NCBI GenBank assembly: GCA_003133405.1
Contig: PKXH01000041.1
Location: 1-47,039, forward strand
Reading direction: 5' to 3'
Source of the DNA: Acidimicrobiaceae bacterium
Lineage (GTDB): Bacteria > Actinomycetota > Acidimicrobiia > Acidimicrobiales > RAAP-2
DNA length: 47,039 bases
Under the pieces are notes generated by a model, which saw nothing but the letters and a program-made list of their open reading frames with translations, was not told the DNA's origin and searched no databases. Positions 37,728 to 44,632 of the stretch are shown piece after piece (within the stretch, counting starts at the first letter, position 1; the number at the start of each line of letters is the position of its first letter). Made by a program: the position numbers and the translations under genes.

Positions 37728-37849
37728 GGCCCCTACGGTAAGAGAAGCGAAGGCTATGCGCCCATGTAATGCCCAAACCAGCACCAAATACTGACTGGTA
37801 GAAATGCCGTGAGACCAGGGCGCCTACTTCTTGCTGCTGTGAGACATTT
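37728..37849 (-). repeat. Duplicated upstream region, copy A
   Basis: This aligns with 39201-39319: shared blocks are AAGCGAAGGCTA, GCGCCCATGTAA, CCAAATACTGACTGG and TTCTTGCTGCTGTGA, with a few short gaps. It contains the leader and probably the promoter of the secreted HNH gene on the minus strand and continues directly into the tRNA-Leu 3' half. Confidence 0.75.
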
Positions 37850-37909
37850 CCAGCTTGAGGGGCTGGAGCCCTAAGGGGCGTGTGGGTTCAAGTCCCGTCT
37901 CCGACACCA
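37850..37909 (+). pseudogene. tRNA-Leu(GAG) 3' half, copy A
   Basis: The piece begins at a perfect anticodon stem CCAGC/GCTGG with loop TTGAGGG, giving anticodon GAG at 37857-37859. It continues with a class II variable arm (GCCC/GGGC) and a T-arm with loop TTCAAGT. It ends with acceptor strand CTCCGAC, discriminator A and encoded CCA. No matching 5' half (GTCGGAG, D-arm) precedes it. It is therefore a fragment of the kind left by integration at a tRNA 3' end. Confidence 0.75.
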
Positions 37910-37970
37910 ATCAGGCCTTAGTCAGATCAAGCCGCCAGTGCAAGGTTGCATTTCTGTTGCATCGGGTTCG
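37899..37970 (+). repeat. Mosaic repeat unit A
   Basis: The unit starts at the tRNA acceptor end CTCCGACACCA, then has ATCAGGCCTTAG, TCAAGCCGCCAGTGCAAGG and TTGCATTTCTGTTGC, closing with a degraded TCGGGTTC. It matches units B (39369), C (40333) and D (40389). Confidence 0.7.
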
Positions 37971-38119
37971 CGTCGAGTCTCCCGCACGAACAATTGACAA
38001 CTGAGTACTCTTTGGCGGCTTCTCGTGCGTGTGGGTCAGCACCGGGACTAGTCGCAGTTCATCTGTGCCGTGACGCGCGAAGCGCACGACCTTCTACAAA
38101 TGGGTCGTCGTTAGCTTCA

Positions 38120-39172
38120 TCAACTGTTCAGCCCGTTGTAGTAGGCGGTCATGTTCCAGGTAAATGTTCCGTTTCCATTGTTGATGGAGACTAATGTCCA
38201 ACTCGTGGCTTCCACCGGTGCGGAGTAGTAATCCGAGACGTAATCTTGTTGCCCCCAAGCGGCGACTGGCCAAGTTCCGTAAGGGGAATCTGGGTTGCTG
38301 GAGAAGGTTCCGGCTGCCATCCCTGCGACGTCACCACTCCATAGGCAGGTCTCGATGTCCTCAGGTGGTTGACCGGCCGTCACCACGTGATTACCGGTGC
38401 AGGCAGCGGGCCAACTTGCAGTAGGGCCGTAGACGTAGGGAGTCGACACTGTTTGAGCTGGTGTAAACAGGATTGTCAATCCGGCGTAGTAGGCGGTCAT
38501 GTTCCAGGTAAATGTTCCGTTTCCATTGTCGATGGAGACTATTGTCCAGCTCGTAGCAGTGGTTGGTGCTTTGTAGTAATCCGAGATGTATGAAAACTGC
38601 CCCGAAGCGGCCGTTGGCCAATAGCCCGAGGCGCTCCCGGGGCTGTTGGAGAAGGTTCCGGCTGTCATTGCAGGTATGTTGCCACTCCATAGGCAGGTCT
38701 CTACATCCTCAGGCGGTTGACCCGCCCTTTCAATGTGATTGCCGGTGCAGGTAGCGGCCCAACTTGCCGTAGGGCCGAAGGAGTAGGGCGTCGAAGTAGT
38801 TGGGACGGTCGTGGTCGTGGTCGTGGTCGGTGGTGTCTCTCCGGTCTGATTGACCTTCCAGCGATCAATCGTTGTGGTCTTGCCGTTCACGGTCAATGTG
38901 ATCGCATACGACTTCACCGTGGTCGAGGTGTTCGCCGTGAACCTGGCCGAGCGAGCGACGGTGCCGGTCTTGCACTTCACGGTCTTTGCGAATCCCGCGA
39001 TTGTCGGACTCGATGACCAGGCGCAGGTCGTGGCGTTTCTCACCGTGGCAGTGAACGTCAGCGAGCCACCCGAGGCGCTAACTGTTCTCGTCGTGGCGCC
39101 CGCCTGAGCGACAACGAGGCCACCGAGACAGAGTGCAACGCTGGCGATACTGGCGGCAATCTTGCGCTTCAT
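38120..39172 (-). CDS. Secreted protein with Ig-like domain and two tandem repeats
   Basis: A 350-residue exported protein with a signal peptide (MKRKIAASIASVALCLGGLV, cleavage after AQAGA), a beta-rich domain (about 30-110), a Thr linker (about 114-130) and two near-identical domains of 116 residues. Each repeat contains TPYxFGPTASW, GQPPED-ETCLWSG, SDYY and NGNGTFTWNMTAYY. Cysteine pairs inside the repeats suggest disulfides. I recognise no family; a surface, adhesion or binding role is only a guess. Its upstream region and start (MKR) resemble those of the secreted HNH gene. Confidence 0.72.
   Translation of the reverse strand: MKRKIAASIASVALCLGGLVVAQAGATTRTVSASGGSLTFTATVRNATTCAWSSSPTIAGFAKTVKCKTGTVARSARFTANTSTTVKSYAITLTVNGKTTTIDRWKVNQTGETPPTTTTTTTVPTTSTPYSFGPTASWAATCTGNHIERAGQPPEDVETCLWSGNIPAMTAGTFSNSPGSASGYWPTAASGQFSYISDYYKAPTTATSWTIVSIDNGNGTFTWNMTAYYAGLTILFTPAQTVSTPYVYGPTASWPAACTGNHVVTAGQPPEDIETCLWSGDVAGMAAGTFSSNPDSPYGTWPVAAWGQQDYVSDYYSAPVEATSWTLVSINNGNGTFTWNMTAYYNGLNS
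38138..38833 (-). repeat. 348-bp in-frame tandem duplication inside the secreted gene
   Basis: GTAGTAGGCGGTCATGTTCC begins at 38138 and again at 38486, a period of 348 bases or 116 codons. Long stretches are base-identical, including silent sites, so the duplication is recent or is being homogenised. Confidence 0.85.
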
Positions 39173-39200
39173 ACGCGTCTCCTAGAACTGTTCACATTAT

Positions 39201-39319
39201 GGCCAAGAAAAGCGAAGGCTAAGCGCCCATGTAACGCCCAAACCAAAACACAACCAAATACTGACTGGCAGACATAGGACGTGACCAGTACTTTTGCTTC
39301 TTGCTGCTGTGAAACGTTT
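39201..39319 (-). repeat. Duplicated upstream region, copy B
   Basis: The partner of 37728-37849, upstream of the tandem-repeat secreted gene on the minus strand. The same blocks occur in the same order and lead into the second tRNA-Leu 3' half. Confidence 0.75.
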
Positions 39320-39379
39320 CCAGTTTGAGGAACTGGTGCCCCTAGGGGCGTGTGGGCTCAAGTCCCGCCTCCGACACCG
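39320..39379 (+). pseudogene. tRNA-Leu(GAG) 3' half, copy B
   Basis: The anticodon stem CCAGT/ACTGG has loop TTGAGGA (GAG at 39327-39329). A variable arm TGCCCCTAGGGGC, a T-arm and the acceptor end CTCCGACACCG follow. Compared with copy A, T54 of the T-loop is C and the CCA has become CCG, so this copy is more decayed. The 5' half is missing here too. Confidence 0.75.
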
Positions 39380-39447
39380 ATCATGGCCGGTTTGTCTCAA
39401 GCCGCCAGTGCGAGGTTGCAGAACTGTGGCGTCGGGTCTCCGACACT
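39369..39447 (+). repeat. Mosaic repeat unit B
   Basis: CTCCGACACCG, TCAAGCCGCCAGTGCGAGGT and a closing hairpin GTCGG-GTCT-CCGAC with AC behind it. The middle part differs from unit A more than the CAAGCCGCCAGTGC core. Confidence 0.7.
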
Positions 39448-39468
39448 AGCTGTCAAATAATCGCAGTC

Positions 39469-40254
39469 CTAACGGCGTTGCAGTTTGGTGAACAGCGGTG
39501 CAACCATAATGTCGTGACCATGCGTCGGGTGCAACTGCGTAAGTGATTCGATGACGGCGCTCTTAAACTCGACCGCCTCATCGGGGTTCAATTGGTCTGT
39601 GAGCCACCGTGCCCCATGAGTCTGTGTCCACGCCCAATATTCTTCTGGTCCTCCAATCGGAATCCGGACAGGCACGGTGACCTGTTCGATTACGTCGAAG
39701 CCTACGGAATTAATGATCGCCTCATAGATTGGCTCTTCCGTCATTTCCGACGGTGTGCTCGATAAGCGAAGCGAAAAGGTCTCGAAAATCTGTCCGTAAG
39801 ACTCTTCCCACTCCGAGGCTTCGGGGTGACCTCCGGGCTTAGACCAACTCAACGTCCCACCGTCTCTTAGGATCCGGTGGATTTGAATCAGCGCGCTTCT
39901 AAAGTCGCTGAGTATGTGCAGTGTGAAACCACTGACAGCGTGATCGTGACTCGCGTCAGGAATGGTCGATTCCGTGATGTCCTGATGAAGTATCGAGAGA
40001 TTTGAAACGGCGTAGCCCCGGAGGACTTCAATCATTTGCTCCGATACATCGACAGCGGTGACGTGCCCCGGTGGACCTACCGCGGCGAGCGCTGGAAGCG
40101 TGACCGCTCCCTTTCCCGCACCGATATCGAGTACCGACGAGCCCGCGGGTAGATCGGCGAACTCGACGAGCTTTGCACCAAGAATTCGAAAGAATGGCGG
40201 TGTCTCGTCGTACTGTGCCGCAGCGCGATCGAACAGGTCGGCGTTGAAGGTCAT
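39469..40254 (-). CDS. Class I SAM-dependent methyltransferase
   Basis: A 261-residue methyltransferase. Motif I is VLDIGAGKGAVTLPAL, the acidic end of strand 2 is TAVDVSEQMIEVL, and later blocks are LHQDITESTIPDASHDH and FTLHILSDFRSALIQIHRILRDGG, typical of Methyltransf_11/UbiE-like enzymes on small molecules. It is not a copy of the methyltransferase at 20709. It sits alone between repeat units B and C, as if carried in as a one-gene module. G+C is lower than in the metabolic genes. Confidence 0.82.
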   Translation of the reverse strand: MTFNADLFDRAAAQYDETPPFFRILGAKLVEFADLPAGSSVLDIGAGKGAVTLPALAAVGPPGHVTAVDVSEQMIEVLRGYAVSNLSILHQDITESTIPDASHDHAVSGFTLHILSDFRSALIQIHRILRDGGTLSWSKPGGHPEASEWEESYGQIFETFSLRLSSTPSEMTEEPIYEAIINSVGFDVIEQVTVPVRIPIGGPEEYWAWTQTHGARWLTDQLNPDEAVEFKSAVIESLTQLHPTHGHDIMVAPLFTKLQRR

Positions 40255-40332
40255 TGCAGAAACCTAGCGGCGCGCCAGTTTTAAGGATTATTGAGAAAAT
40301 AACCGCGAAAGATTGGTATCGAATCTGTCACA

Positions 40333-40388
40333 TCGGCTCGCCGACACTCAACCGTCCCTTTGTTCAAGCCGCCAGTCGGATTGTGGGC
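40333..40388 (+). repeat. Mosaic repeat unit C
   Basis: It begins with hairpin TCGG-CTCG-CCGA followed by CACTCAA, and contains TCAAGCCGCCAGTCGG. It is shorter in the middle than units A and D and runs straight into unit D, so C and D are in tandem. Confidence 0.65.
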
Positions 40389-40474
40389 GTCGGCTCTCCG
40401 ACGTCAATCAGGCCTTGGCTAGGTCAAGCCGCCAGTGCAAGATCGCATTTCTGTTGCGTCGGGTCTCCGACACC
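40389..40474 (+). repeat. Mosaic repeat unit D with two bounding hairpins
   Basis: The left hairpin GTCGG-CTCT-CCGAC is at 40389-40402 and the right hairpin GTCGG-GTCT-CCGAC at 40458-40471, the latter followed by ACC. Between them lie TCAATCAGGCCTTGG, TCAAGCCGCCAGTGCAAG and GCATTTCTGTTGC, close to unit A. Both hairpins end in the tRNA-Leu acceptor sequence. Confidence 0.7.
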
Positions 40475-40603
40475 AACGATCTCCGAGTGCCTGAGAGTCC
40501 TTGATTTACTTCATCTCAAGTTCGGAAATTTCGCCCACGCATTTTACGGGCGCAGTGAAACAGGGGTCGCACCCGAACTCAACCGTGAGTTTGCTCTGGA
40601 TCT
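40475..40603. other. Short gap after the repeat array
   Basis: The rest of the 40255-40603 gene-free stretch. I see no gene and no further repeat copy. Confidence 0.4.
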
Positions 40604-41083
40604 TCAAAGGAGGCCGTCGATCTGTCCGATCGCACCTGTCATTCCCTCCTCCATGCCCATGCCCAGCATGGTCTCCATCTGGGCAACGTCGACGAAGTGA
40701 GTCACCACCGTCATGCGCGTCCCATGGCCCAGAACCTCAAAGAAAACGGAGCCGTCCATTGGTTCGATCCCCGGGGCAGGTTCGCCGTCATCGCCAGCGA
40801 GGCCATTGGCAAAGTTGATCCGATGCGGTCGATCGATCGCCTGAATCCGCCACCAGCCCTTCGGGGTTTCACCACCAGGTCCGGTCATGAAGTATCGAGA
40901 TTCACCCCCGACGACGAAGTCGTGGCGCGTGAACGTAGCGGGGAATGTGGGTGGGCCCCACCACCGTTCGAGCTTGCGCGGGTCCTCCCATACTTCCCAC
41001 ACTTGCTCTGGGGAAGCGTCGAACTCCGCCACGAGGGTCATCGTGAGACTCGCGACGTCCTTGTTGGTACTGATTACGGTCAT
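40604..41083 (-). CDS. SRPBCC/AHSA1 domain protein
   Basis: A 159-residue START-like protein: VAEFDASPEQVWEVWEDPRKLERWWGPPTFP is the typical N-terminal block, then GESRYFMTGPGGETPKGWW and VVTHFVDVAQMETMLGMGMEEGM at the C-terminus. The fold holds a hydrophobic ligand; actinobacterial members next to ArsR regulators are common but their job is unknown. The ATG overlaps the ArsR stop (ATGA), so both are translated together. Confidence 0.88.
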   Translation of the reverse strand: MTVISTNKDVASLTMTLVAEFDASPEQVWEVWEDPRKLERWWGPPTFPATFTRHDFVVGGESRYFMTGPGGETPKGWWRIQAIDRPHRINFANGLAGDDGEPAPGIEPMDGSVFFEVLGHGTRMTVVTHFVDVAQMETMLGMGMEEGMTGAIGQIDGLL

Positions 41084-41430
41084 GCCTTCTCTCCTTCTTG
41101 GGTTTCGAGGATCTCCTCAATTTGTTCGACCCGGTGAATCCAGAGCTGCTCGTAGCCGTCGAGGAGCGCCGAAGCTCTGCGCATCGTCGCCCCGTTGGCG
41201 TGAACGATCTGCTCACGACCGCGACGCTCTTTCGTAACGAGGGCGGCTCGTTCAAGCACCTTCACATGCTTTTGGACGGCAGCGAAGCTCATCGAATACC
41301 GACTCGCCAGAACTGATACCGAATCGCCATGCTCGACTGTCCGTCGGAAGATGTCGCGCCGAGTCGCATCCGACAGTGCCTGAAAGAGGCGATCGATCTC
41401 ACTCTGCGTCAGCTCGTTATCTACAACCAT
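41080..41430 (-). CDS. ArsR-family HTH regulator
   Basis: A 116-residue winged-helix repressor from the ATG at 41430 (MVVDNELTQSEIDRLFQALSDATRR). The recognition region is SVLASRYSMSFAAVQKHVKVLERAALV, and the wing VTKERRGREQIVHANG. There are no Cys pairs for metal sensing, as in the ArsR type paired with SRPBCC proteins. A longer frame to 41559 is an artefact of reading through a tRNA-like T-arm (it reads MAGIEPA). A 7-bp-arm palindrome overlaps the start codon, so the gene is probably autoregulated. Confidence 0.88.
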   Translation of the reverse strand: MVVDNELTQSEIDRLFQALSDATRRDIFRRTVEHGDSVSVLASRYSMSFAAVQKHVKVLERAALVTKERRGREQIVHANGATMRRASALLDGYEQLWIHRVEQIEEILETQEGEKA

Positions 41431-41439
41431 ACGGTTGTA
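41422..41439. promoter_or_regulatory. Palindrome over the ArsR start, likely operator
   Basis: TACAACC-ATAC-GGTTGTA has perfect 7-bp arms and covers the start codon of the ArsR gene. Binding here would block initiation of transcription or translation. Confidence 0.6.
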
Positions 41440-41539
41440 TGTTAGCAGAGACTCAACCCTCTGCCAGAGGAAATATGCGCTAAAGAGAGCTTTCAGTCTT
41501 GCTGACGTTTCATGACGTCCAACCGTCGTAGCAAGCCAA

Positions 41540-41556
41540 GCGGGTTCGATCCCCGC
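41540..41556 (+). other. tRNA T-arm-like sequence
   Basis: GCGGG-TTCGATC-CCCGC is a perfect T-arm with a normal TTCGA loop. The 3' flank CACTCG could be acceptor sequence, but no CCA and no convincing 5' half are visible. It is probably the remnant of another tRNA 3' end. Confidence 0.4.
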
Positions 41557-41571
41557 CACTCGTTTCGAGGT

Positions 41572-43089
41572 TTACGCTGCGTTGACTGTTGTCTCCGCGC
41601 CAACGCCTTCGCCGGGTCGATCGTCTTCTCCCGACACCTCTTCGAGCGTGCGACCCGACGGCTCGGGGAGGACGCTCGTTAACGAGAACCCCAAGATGGC
41701 CGCAATACCCGCCACCAAGAGCACCCCGCGAAGTCCGATATGTGTTTCCAGCTGTGGAACGAGAAAAACCCCGACGAAGGCGCCGAGTTTTCCGATGCCG
41801 GCGGCGACGCCGTGACCGGTTGCTCGCATGTTCACCGGGAACACCTCCGAAGGCAACACGAACGTCGTCGTGTTCGGCCCGAACTCAGTGAACAGGTAGC
41901 TAACACCGAAGATCGCAATAAACGGGGCGACATTTAAAGTGAGCGCCGGAAATGCCCAGAGAACGAGGAAACAGGCCGCCATTACCGCAAAGCCAATAAA
42001 TTGCAAACGACGGTGGCCGATCTTGTCCATCTTCCACACCGCCAGTATGTAGCCAGGGACGGCAAAGACCACGAAAAGTGCCAGGGTCAACAGCAACTTC
42101 ATCACGAGGCTGGCGTTCGGCGAGACTTCCGTCAAGATGCTCGGAAGTGAGAGGGTGTTGCCGTAATAGGCGTAGTCAAAGAGGAACCAAGAGCCCGCGG
42201 TGCCGAGCATCAGCACAATCATCCGGGGGTTGGAAAAGAACTCGCGAAGTCCCATCAAACGTGTCTCAACCTTCAAGGTTGACGAAGCGTCGACGGCTCC
42301 CCGGGCGAAGTCATGAAGTTCCCGGGCGGCCATCTCGGACTTTCCTTGGACGCGTGCCTTAAACCGAGGCGACTCTGGCATCTTGGACCTGAAGTAGATC
42401 ACGGCGGCTGCGGGAACAGCGCCGAGTCCGAGCATGATGCGCCACGTCAAGGAAGAACTCATCCCCGACGAAAGGAGAATGAGCCCAACGAGGGGCCCGA
42501 CGACGAGACCGACTGCTTGCATCGAAAAGACGAGCCCGACGAGTCGGCCCCGATCCTTGCGATTCGAAAACTCGCTCATTATCACGGCCGATACCGGGTA
42601 ATCGCCGCCAATGCCAAGTCCCAGAACGAAACGCGCCACGATCAAGAAAATCAAATTCGGTGCGAACGCTGAAGCGACGGCGCCCAGGACCATTATCACT
42701 GCCACGCTGACGTAGACCGTTTTACGACCGAGCACATCGGCAATTCGACCGAAGATAAACGCACCGACGAAGGCGCCCAAAATTGCCGCCCCGGTTACCC
42801 AGCTCGTCTGGGTCGTCGAAAGATTCCATTGAAGTTTGACAATTGCGGCCACCGTACCGATCACGAAAAGGTCGTACGCGTCAGTGAAGAATCCCATCCC
42901 CGAGATCAACACGGCTCGATGATGGAACCCACTCAGGGGTGCCTCATCGAGCAACTGGTTCACGGTCTTGGCGCAGCCCACCGACTCGAGATCCGGTACC
43001 GAGCGCTGACCCAATGCGGATGATTCATCTTGCCCAGATACTGCGGGCGCTACTTGCACATCAGTCACGTCGCTCCAATTGCGTTCCAT
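41572..43089 (-). CDS. Major facilitator superfamily transporter (sugar/phosphate porter type)
   Basis: A 505-residue protein with twelve predicted membrane segments. The cytoplasmic loop 2-3 motif is GRIADVLGRKTVY, followed by RFVLGLGIGGDYPVSAVIMSEF, a block shared with Pho84-like phosphate:H+ symporters and aromatic-acid/metabolite:H+ symporters. The central loop with KARVQGKSEMAARELHDFA and the C-terminal PEPSGRTLEEVSGED are typical of this group. It is a proton-coupled uptake carrier for an anion or small acid; the substrate is not determinable. It stands alone on its strand, upstream of the ArsR/SRPBCC pair. Confidence 0.88.
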   Translation of the reverse strand: MERNWSDVTDVQVAPAVSGQDESSALGQRSVPDLESVGCAKTVNQLLDEAPLSGFHHRAVLISGMGFFTDAYDLFVIGTVAAIVKLQWNLSTTQTSWVTGAAILGAFVGAFIFGRIADVLGRKTVYVSVAVIMVLGAVASAFAPNLIFLIVARFVLGLGIGGDYPVSAVIMSEFSNRKDRGRLVGLVFSMQAVGLVVGPLVGLILLSSGMSSSLTWRIMLGLGAVPAAAVIYFRSKMPESPRFKARVQGKSEMAARELHDFARGAVDASSTLKVETRLMGLREFFSNPRMIVLMLGTAGSWFLFDYAYYGNTLSLPSILTEVSPNASLVMKLLLTLALFVVFAVPGYILAVWKMDKIGHRRLQFIGFAVMAACFLVLWAFPALTLNVAPFIAIFGVSYLFTEFGPNTTTFVLPSEVFPVNMRATGHGVAAGIGKLGAFVGVFLVPQLETHIGLRGVLLVAGIAAILGFSLTSVLPEPSGRTLEEVSGEDDRPGEGVGAETTVNAA

Positions 43090-43272
43090 TGTCGGCGCTT
43101 AAATGTTGCCAGTCGCAAATGACCAATGGACCAATCGAAAGTTACGCGAGGGTGAACATTGTGCGAACTCTTGAGCAATATTCAAGCTCGTTCGCAGAGC
43201 ACGCACCCGAGACCACCGCTCATGCCCTCTAACGTCGGATAATTCCACGATTATGCAGCGCTTTGAAAAAAG
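43090..43272. other. Region upstream of the transporter gene
   Basis: No gene is apparent. The right part contains the AT-rich sequence TTTGAAAAAAG (43262-43272), which recurs at 44400-44410 beyond the right inverted repeat. Confidence 0.35.
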
Positions 43273-43320
43273 GCGGTATCCGTCTCAGTGCAGTAAATCC
43301 TCGCCAGCGCCAATCGTGCG
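43272..43320 (+). repeat. Left inverted repeat around the secreted protein gene
   Basis: This 49-bp sequence (GGCGGTATCCGTCTCAGTGC..., ending CGTGCG) is matched, in reverse complement, by 44351-44399 at 43 of 49 bases by my count. It lies 207 bp before the secreted protein gene. Confidence 0.8.
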
Positions 43321-43527
43321 TTGAGTTTCTCACGCGGAACTACGTGGACATCTTCGAACGTGCGGATCGAGCCGTAACCCGGCGCCATGCACCCAAAACA
43401 CAAACGTTGACGCACCGGCCGCCAAGAGCAATACGTCGGCGAACCTTGTCGGCACGCCGTAGCCCGCCCAGCCGTCGACGCCGTCTCGGATACGGTAGAA
43501 GTCGCAGGCTTGTAGCGAGAAGAGAGT

Positions 43528-44280
43528 ATGCATAGAACCGCACGTTGGGCAGCCCTGGCCGTGCTCCTCGGTACATTGGCACCCCAGCTGGCCGGAGGGG
43601 CCAGTGCGTCGCTCTCCAAGAGTCTGGCCTTGGCCACGTTCTGCCAGTCAGAGGCGGCGCTCTACGCAGCTCCAGCCCAACTCGCCAAGATGTGGCCAGA
43701 CGTCACCTCGCCGCCCACGGTCGCCCAGGCGAAGGACATGGTCACCCGCCTCTACACCATGTCCTATCAGGAATTCGGTAATTTTTCGATCGACGCGCCG
43801 ACCAAGGCACTGAAGGCGGAGCTCTACGCGGTCAACTTGGCCAGTGACAAGCAGTTCGAAGAGGCCACGTTCTTCAATCCCGGCTTCAACGTCTCGCACA
43901 CTGCCGCCGCCGAGGCCGGCTACACCACCCTCATTGAGAAGTCCGCCGGCACCATTAAGAAGTTCTTCGCGTCCCAGGCGTCCGTGCTCGTGGGGTACTG
44001 CCGCGGCTTCAACGACACCCGCACGGTCAACGGAATCGCCGTCATGACGACCAACAGCGCTCAGGCGGTGCTGCGCGCGGGCGACACCGCGACAGCGACG
44101 GCCGCGATTCTAAAGAAAGCTGCTAAGCAAGAGGGGCACTACGTGATCTTCGCCTCGTTGTCTGGTCACGGTGCCACCGAAACGGCGCACTACAGAGTGG
44201 CGGCGATCACCGGAATGGTGAACGCGTGCACCACGGTTCCCTCCTCGCTCCCGCCTATCCCCGTTTCCGTTCCCTGTTGA
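43528..44280 (+). CDS. Unknown secreted protein
   Basis: A 250-residue protein with a signal peptide (MHRTARWAALAVLLGTLAPQ, cleavage near GASA-S), and otherwise no family that I recognise. The mature part is mostly helical and Ala-rich, with three or four cysteines (TFCQSEAAL, VGYCRGFND, VNACTTVP, SVPC at the end) that may form disulfides, and a Pro-rich tail. AGAGAG is at a plausible distance before the ATG. It is the only gene between the two inverted repeats. G+C is high and coding character is clear. Confidence 0.75.
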   Translation: MHRTARWAALAVLLGTLAPQLAGGASASLSKSLALATFCQSEAALYAAPAQLAKMWPDVTSPPTVAQAKDMVTRLYTMSYQEFGNFSIDAPTKALKAELYAVNLASDKQFEEATFFNPGFNVSHTAAAEAGYTTLIEKSAGTIKKFFASQASVLVGYCRGFNDTRTVNGIAVMTTNSAQAVLRAGDTATATAAILKKAAKQEGHYVIFASLSGHGATETAHYRVAAITGMVNACTTVPSSLPPIPVSVPC

Positions 44281-44350
44281 TGGTGTGCCAGCAGAAGGCG
44301 GAACAGTTCTTCACCGCCGGAGAGTGAGTTGGTAAATGCATCACGCCTGC

Positions 44351-44399
44351 GCACGACTGGCACAGGTGAGGATTTACTGCACTGAGATGGATACCCCCT
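44351..44399 (-). repeat. Right inverted repeat around the secreted protein gene
   Basis: The reverse complement of 43272-43320 with six differences. TTTGAAAAAAG follows at 44400-44410, as it does outside the left repeat, giving an 11-bp direct repeat at both outer edges. Confidence 0.8.
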
Positions 44400-44582
44400 T
44401 TTGAAAAAAGACGGACAATTCGAGAACCTTTATCTAAATCCCAACGCGGTACTACCTTCTCAGCTGGGGCATCCCGAGCCAGACTTGTTATGTCGTGTCC
44501 CCGAACCAAGTTCCGGGGTAATGATGTGACTACAAGTTTGACGCGAAGCGGAAAGTCGCCTAGACCTTTGAACCAAAACGAA

Positions 44583-44599
44583 TGATGACGTGGTCATCA
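44583..44599. promoter_or_regulatory. Palindrome upstream of the GMC gene
   Basis: TGATGAC-GTG-GTCATCA has perfect 7-bp arms, 33 bp before the GMC oxidoreductase ATG, in the position of an operator for that gene. Confidence 0.5.
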
Positions 44600-44632
44600 A
44601 CCCCGTGAGGGGTCGGGGCGCAAGAGGAGCCA

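Larger units (their letters stand above)
44281..44632. other. Gap with right inverted repeat and GMC upstream region
   Basis: It contains the right inverted repeat, the repeated AT-rich box at 44400-44410, a palindrome at 44583-44599 and a small CCCC-N4-GGGG hairpin at 44601-44612 just before the GMC gene. There is no gene; reading frames on the minus strand are produced by the repeat. Confidence 0.45.

Noticed and set aside
37800-37909. A complete tRNA-Leu gene
   Set aside because: The 3' half folds well, but neither copy has a GTCGGAG acceptor strand or D-arm upstream.
36144-40474. Integron attC sites
   Set aside because: The repeats lack the attC core GTTRRRY and its bulged arms, and their ends match tRNA-Leu; no integron integrase is present.
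40333-40474. CRISPR array
   Set aside because: The repeats are too few and uneven, with no regular spacers and no cas genes.
41431-41559. N-terminal extension of the ArsR protein
   Set aside because: It translates a tRNA T-arm (MAGIEPA) and has no RBS; the family start and a palindrome fit the ATG at 41430.
44255-44509. 84-codon minus-strand frame similar to a plus-strand frame at 43263
   Set aside because: The similarity comes from the inverted repeat itself and not from a protein; there is no RBS or domain.
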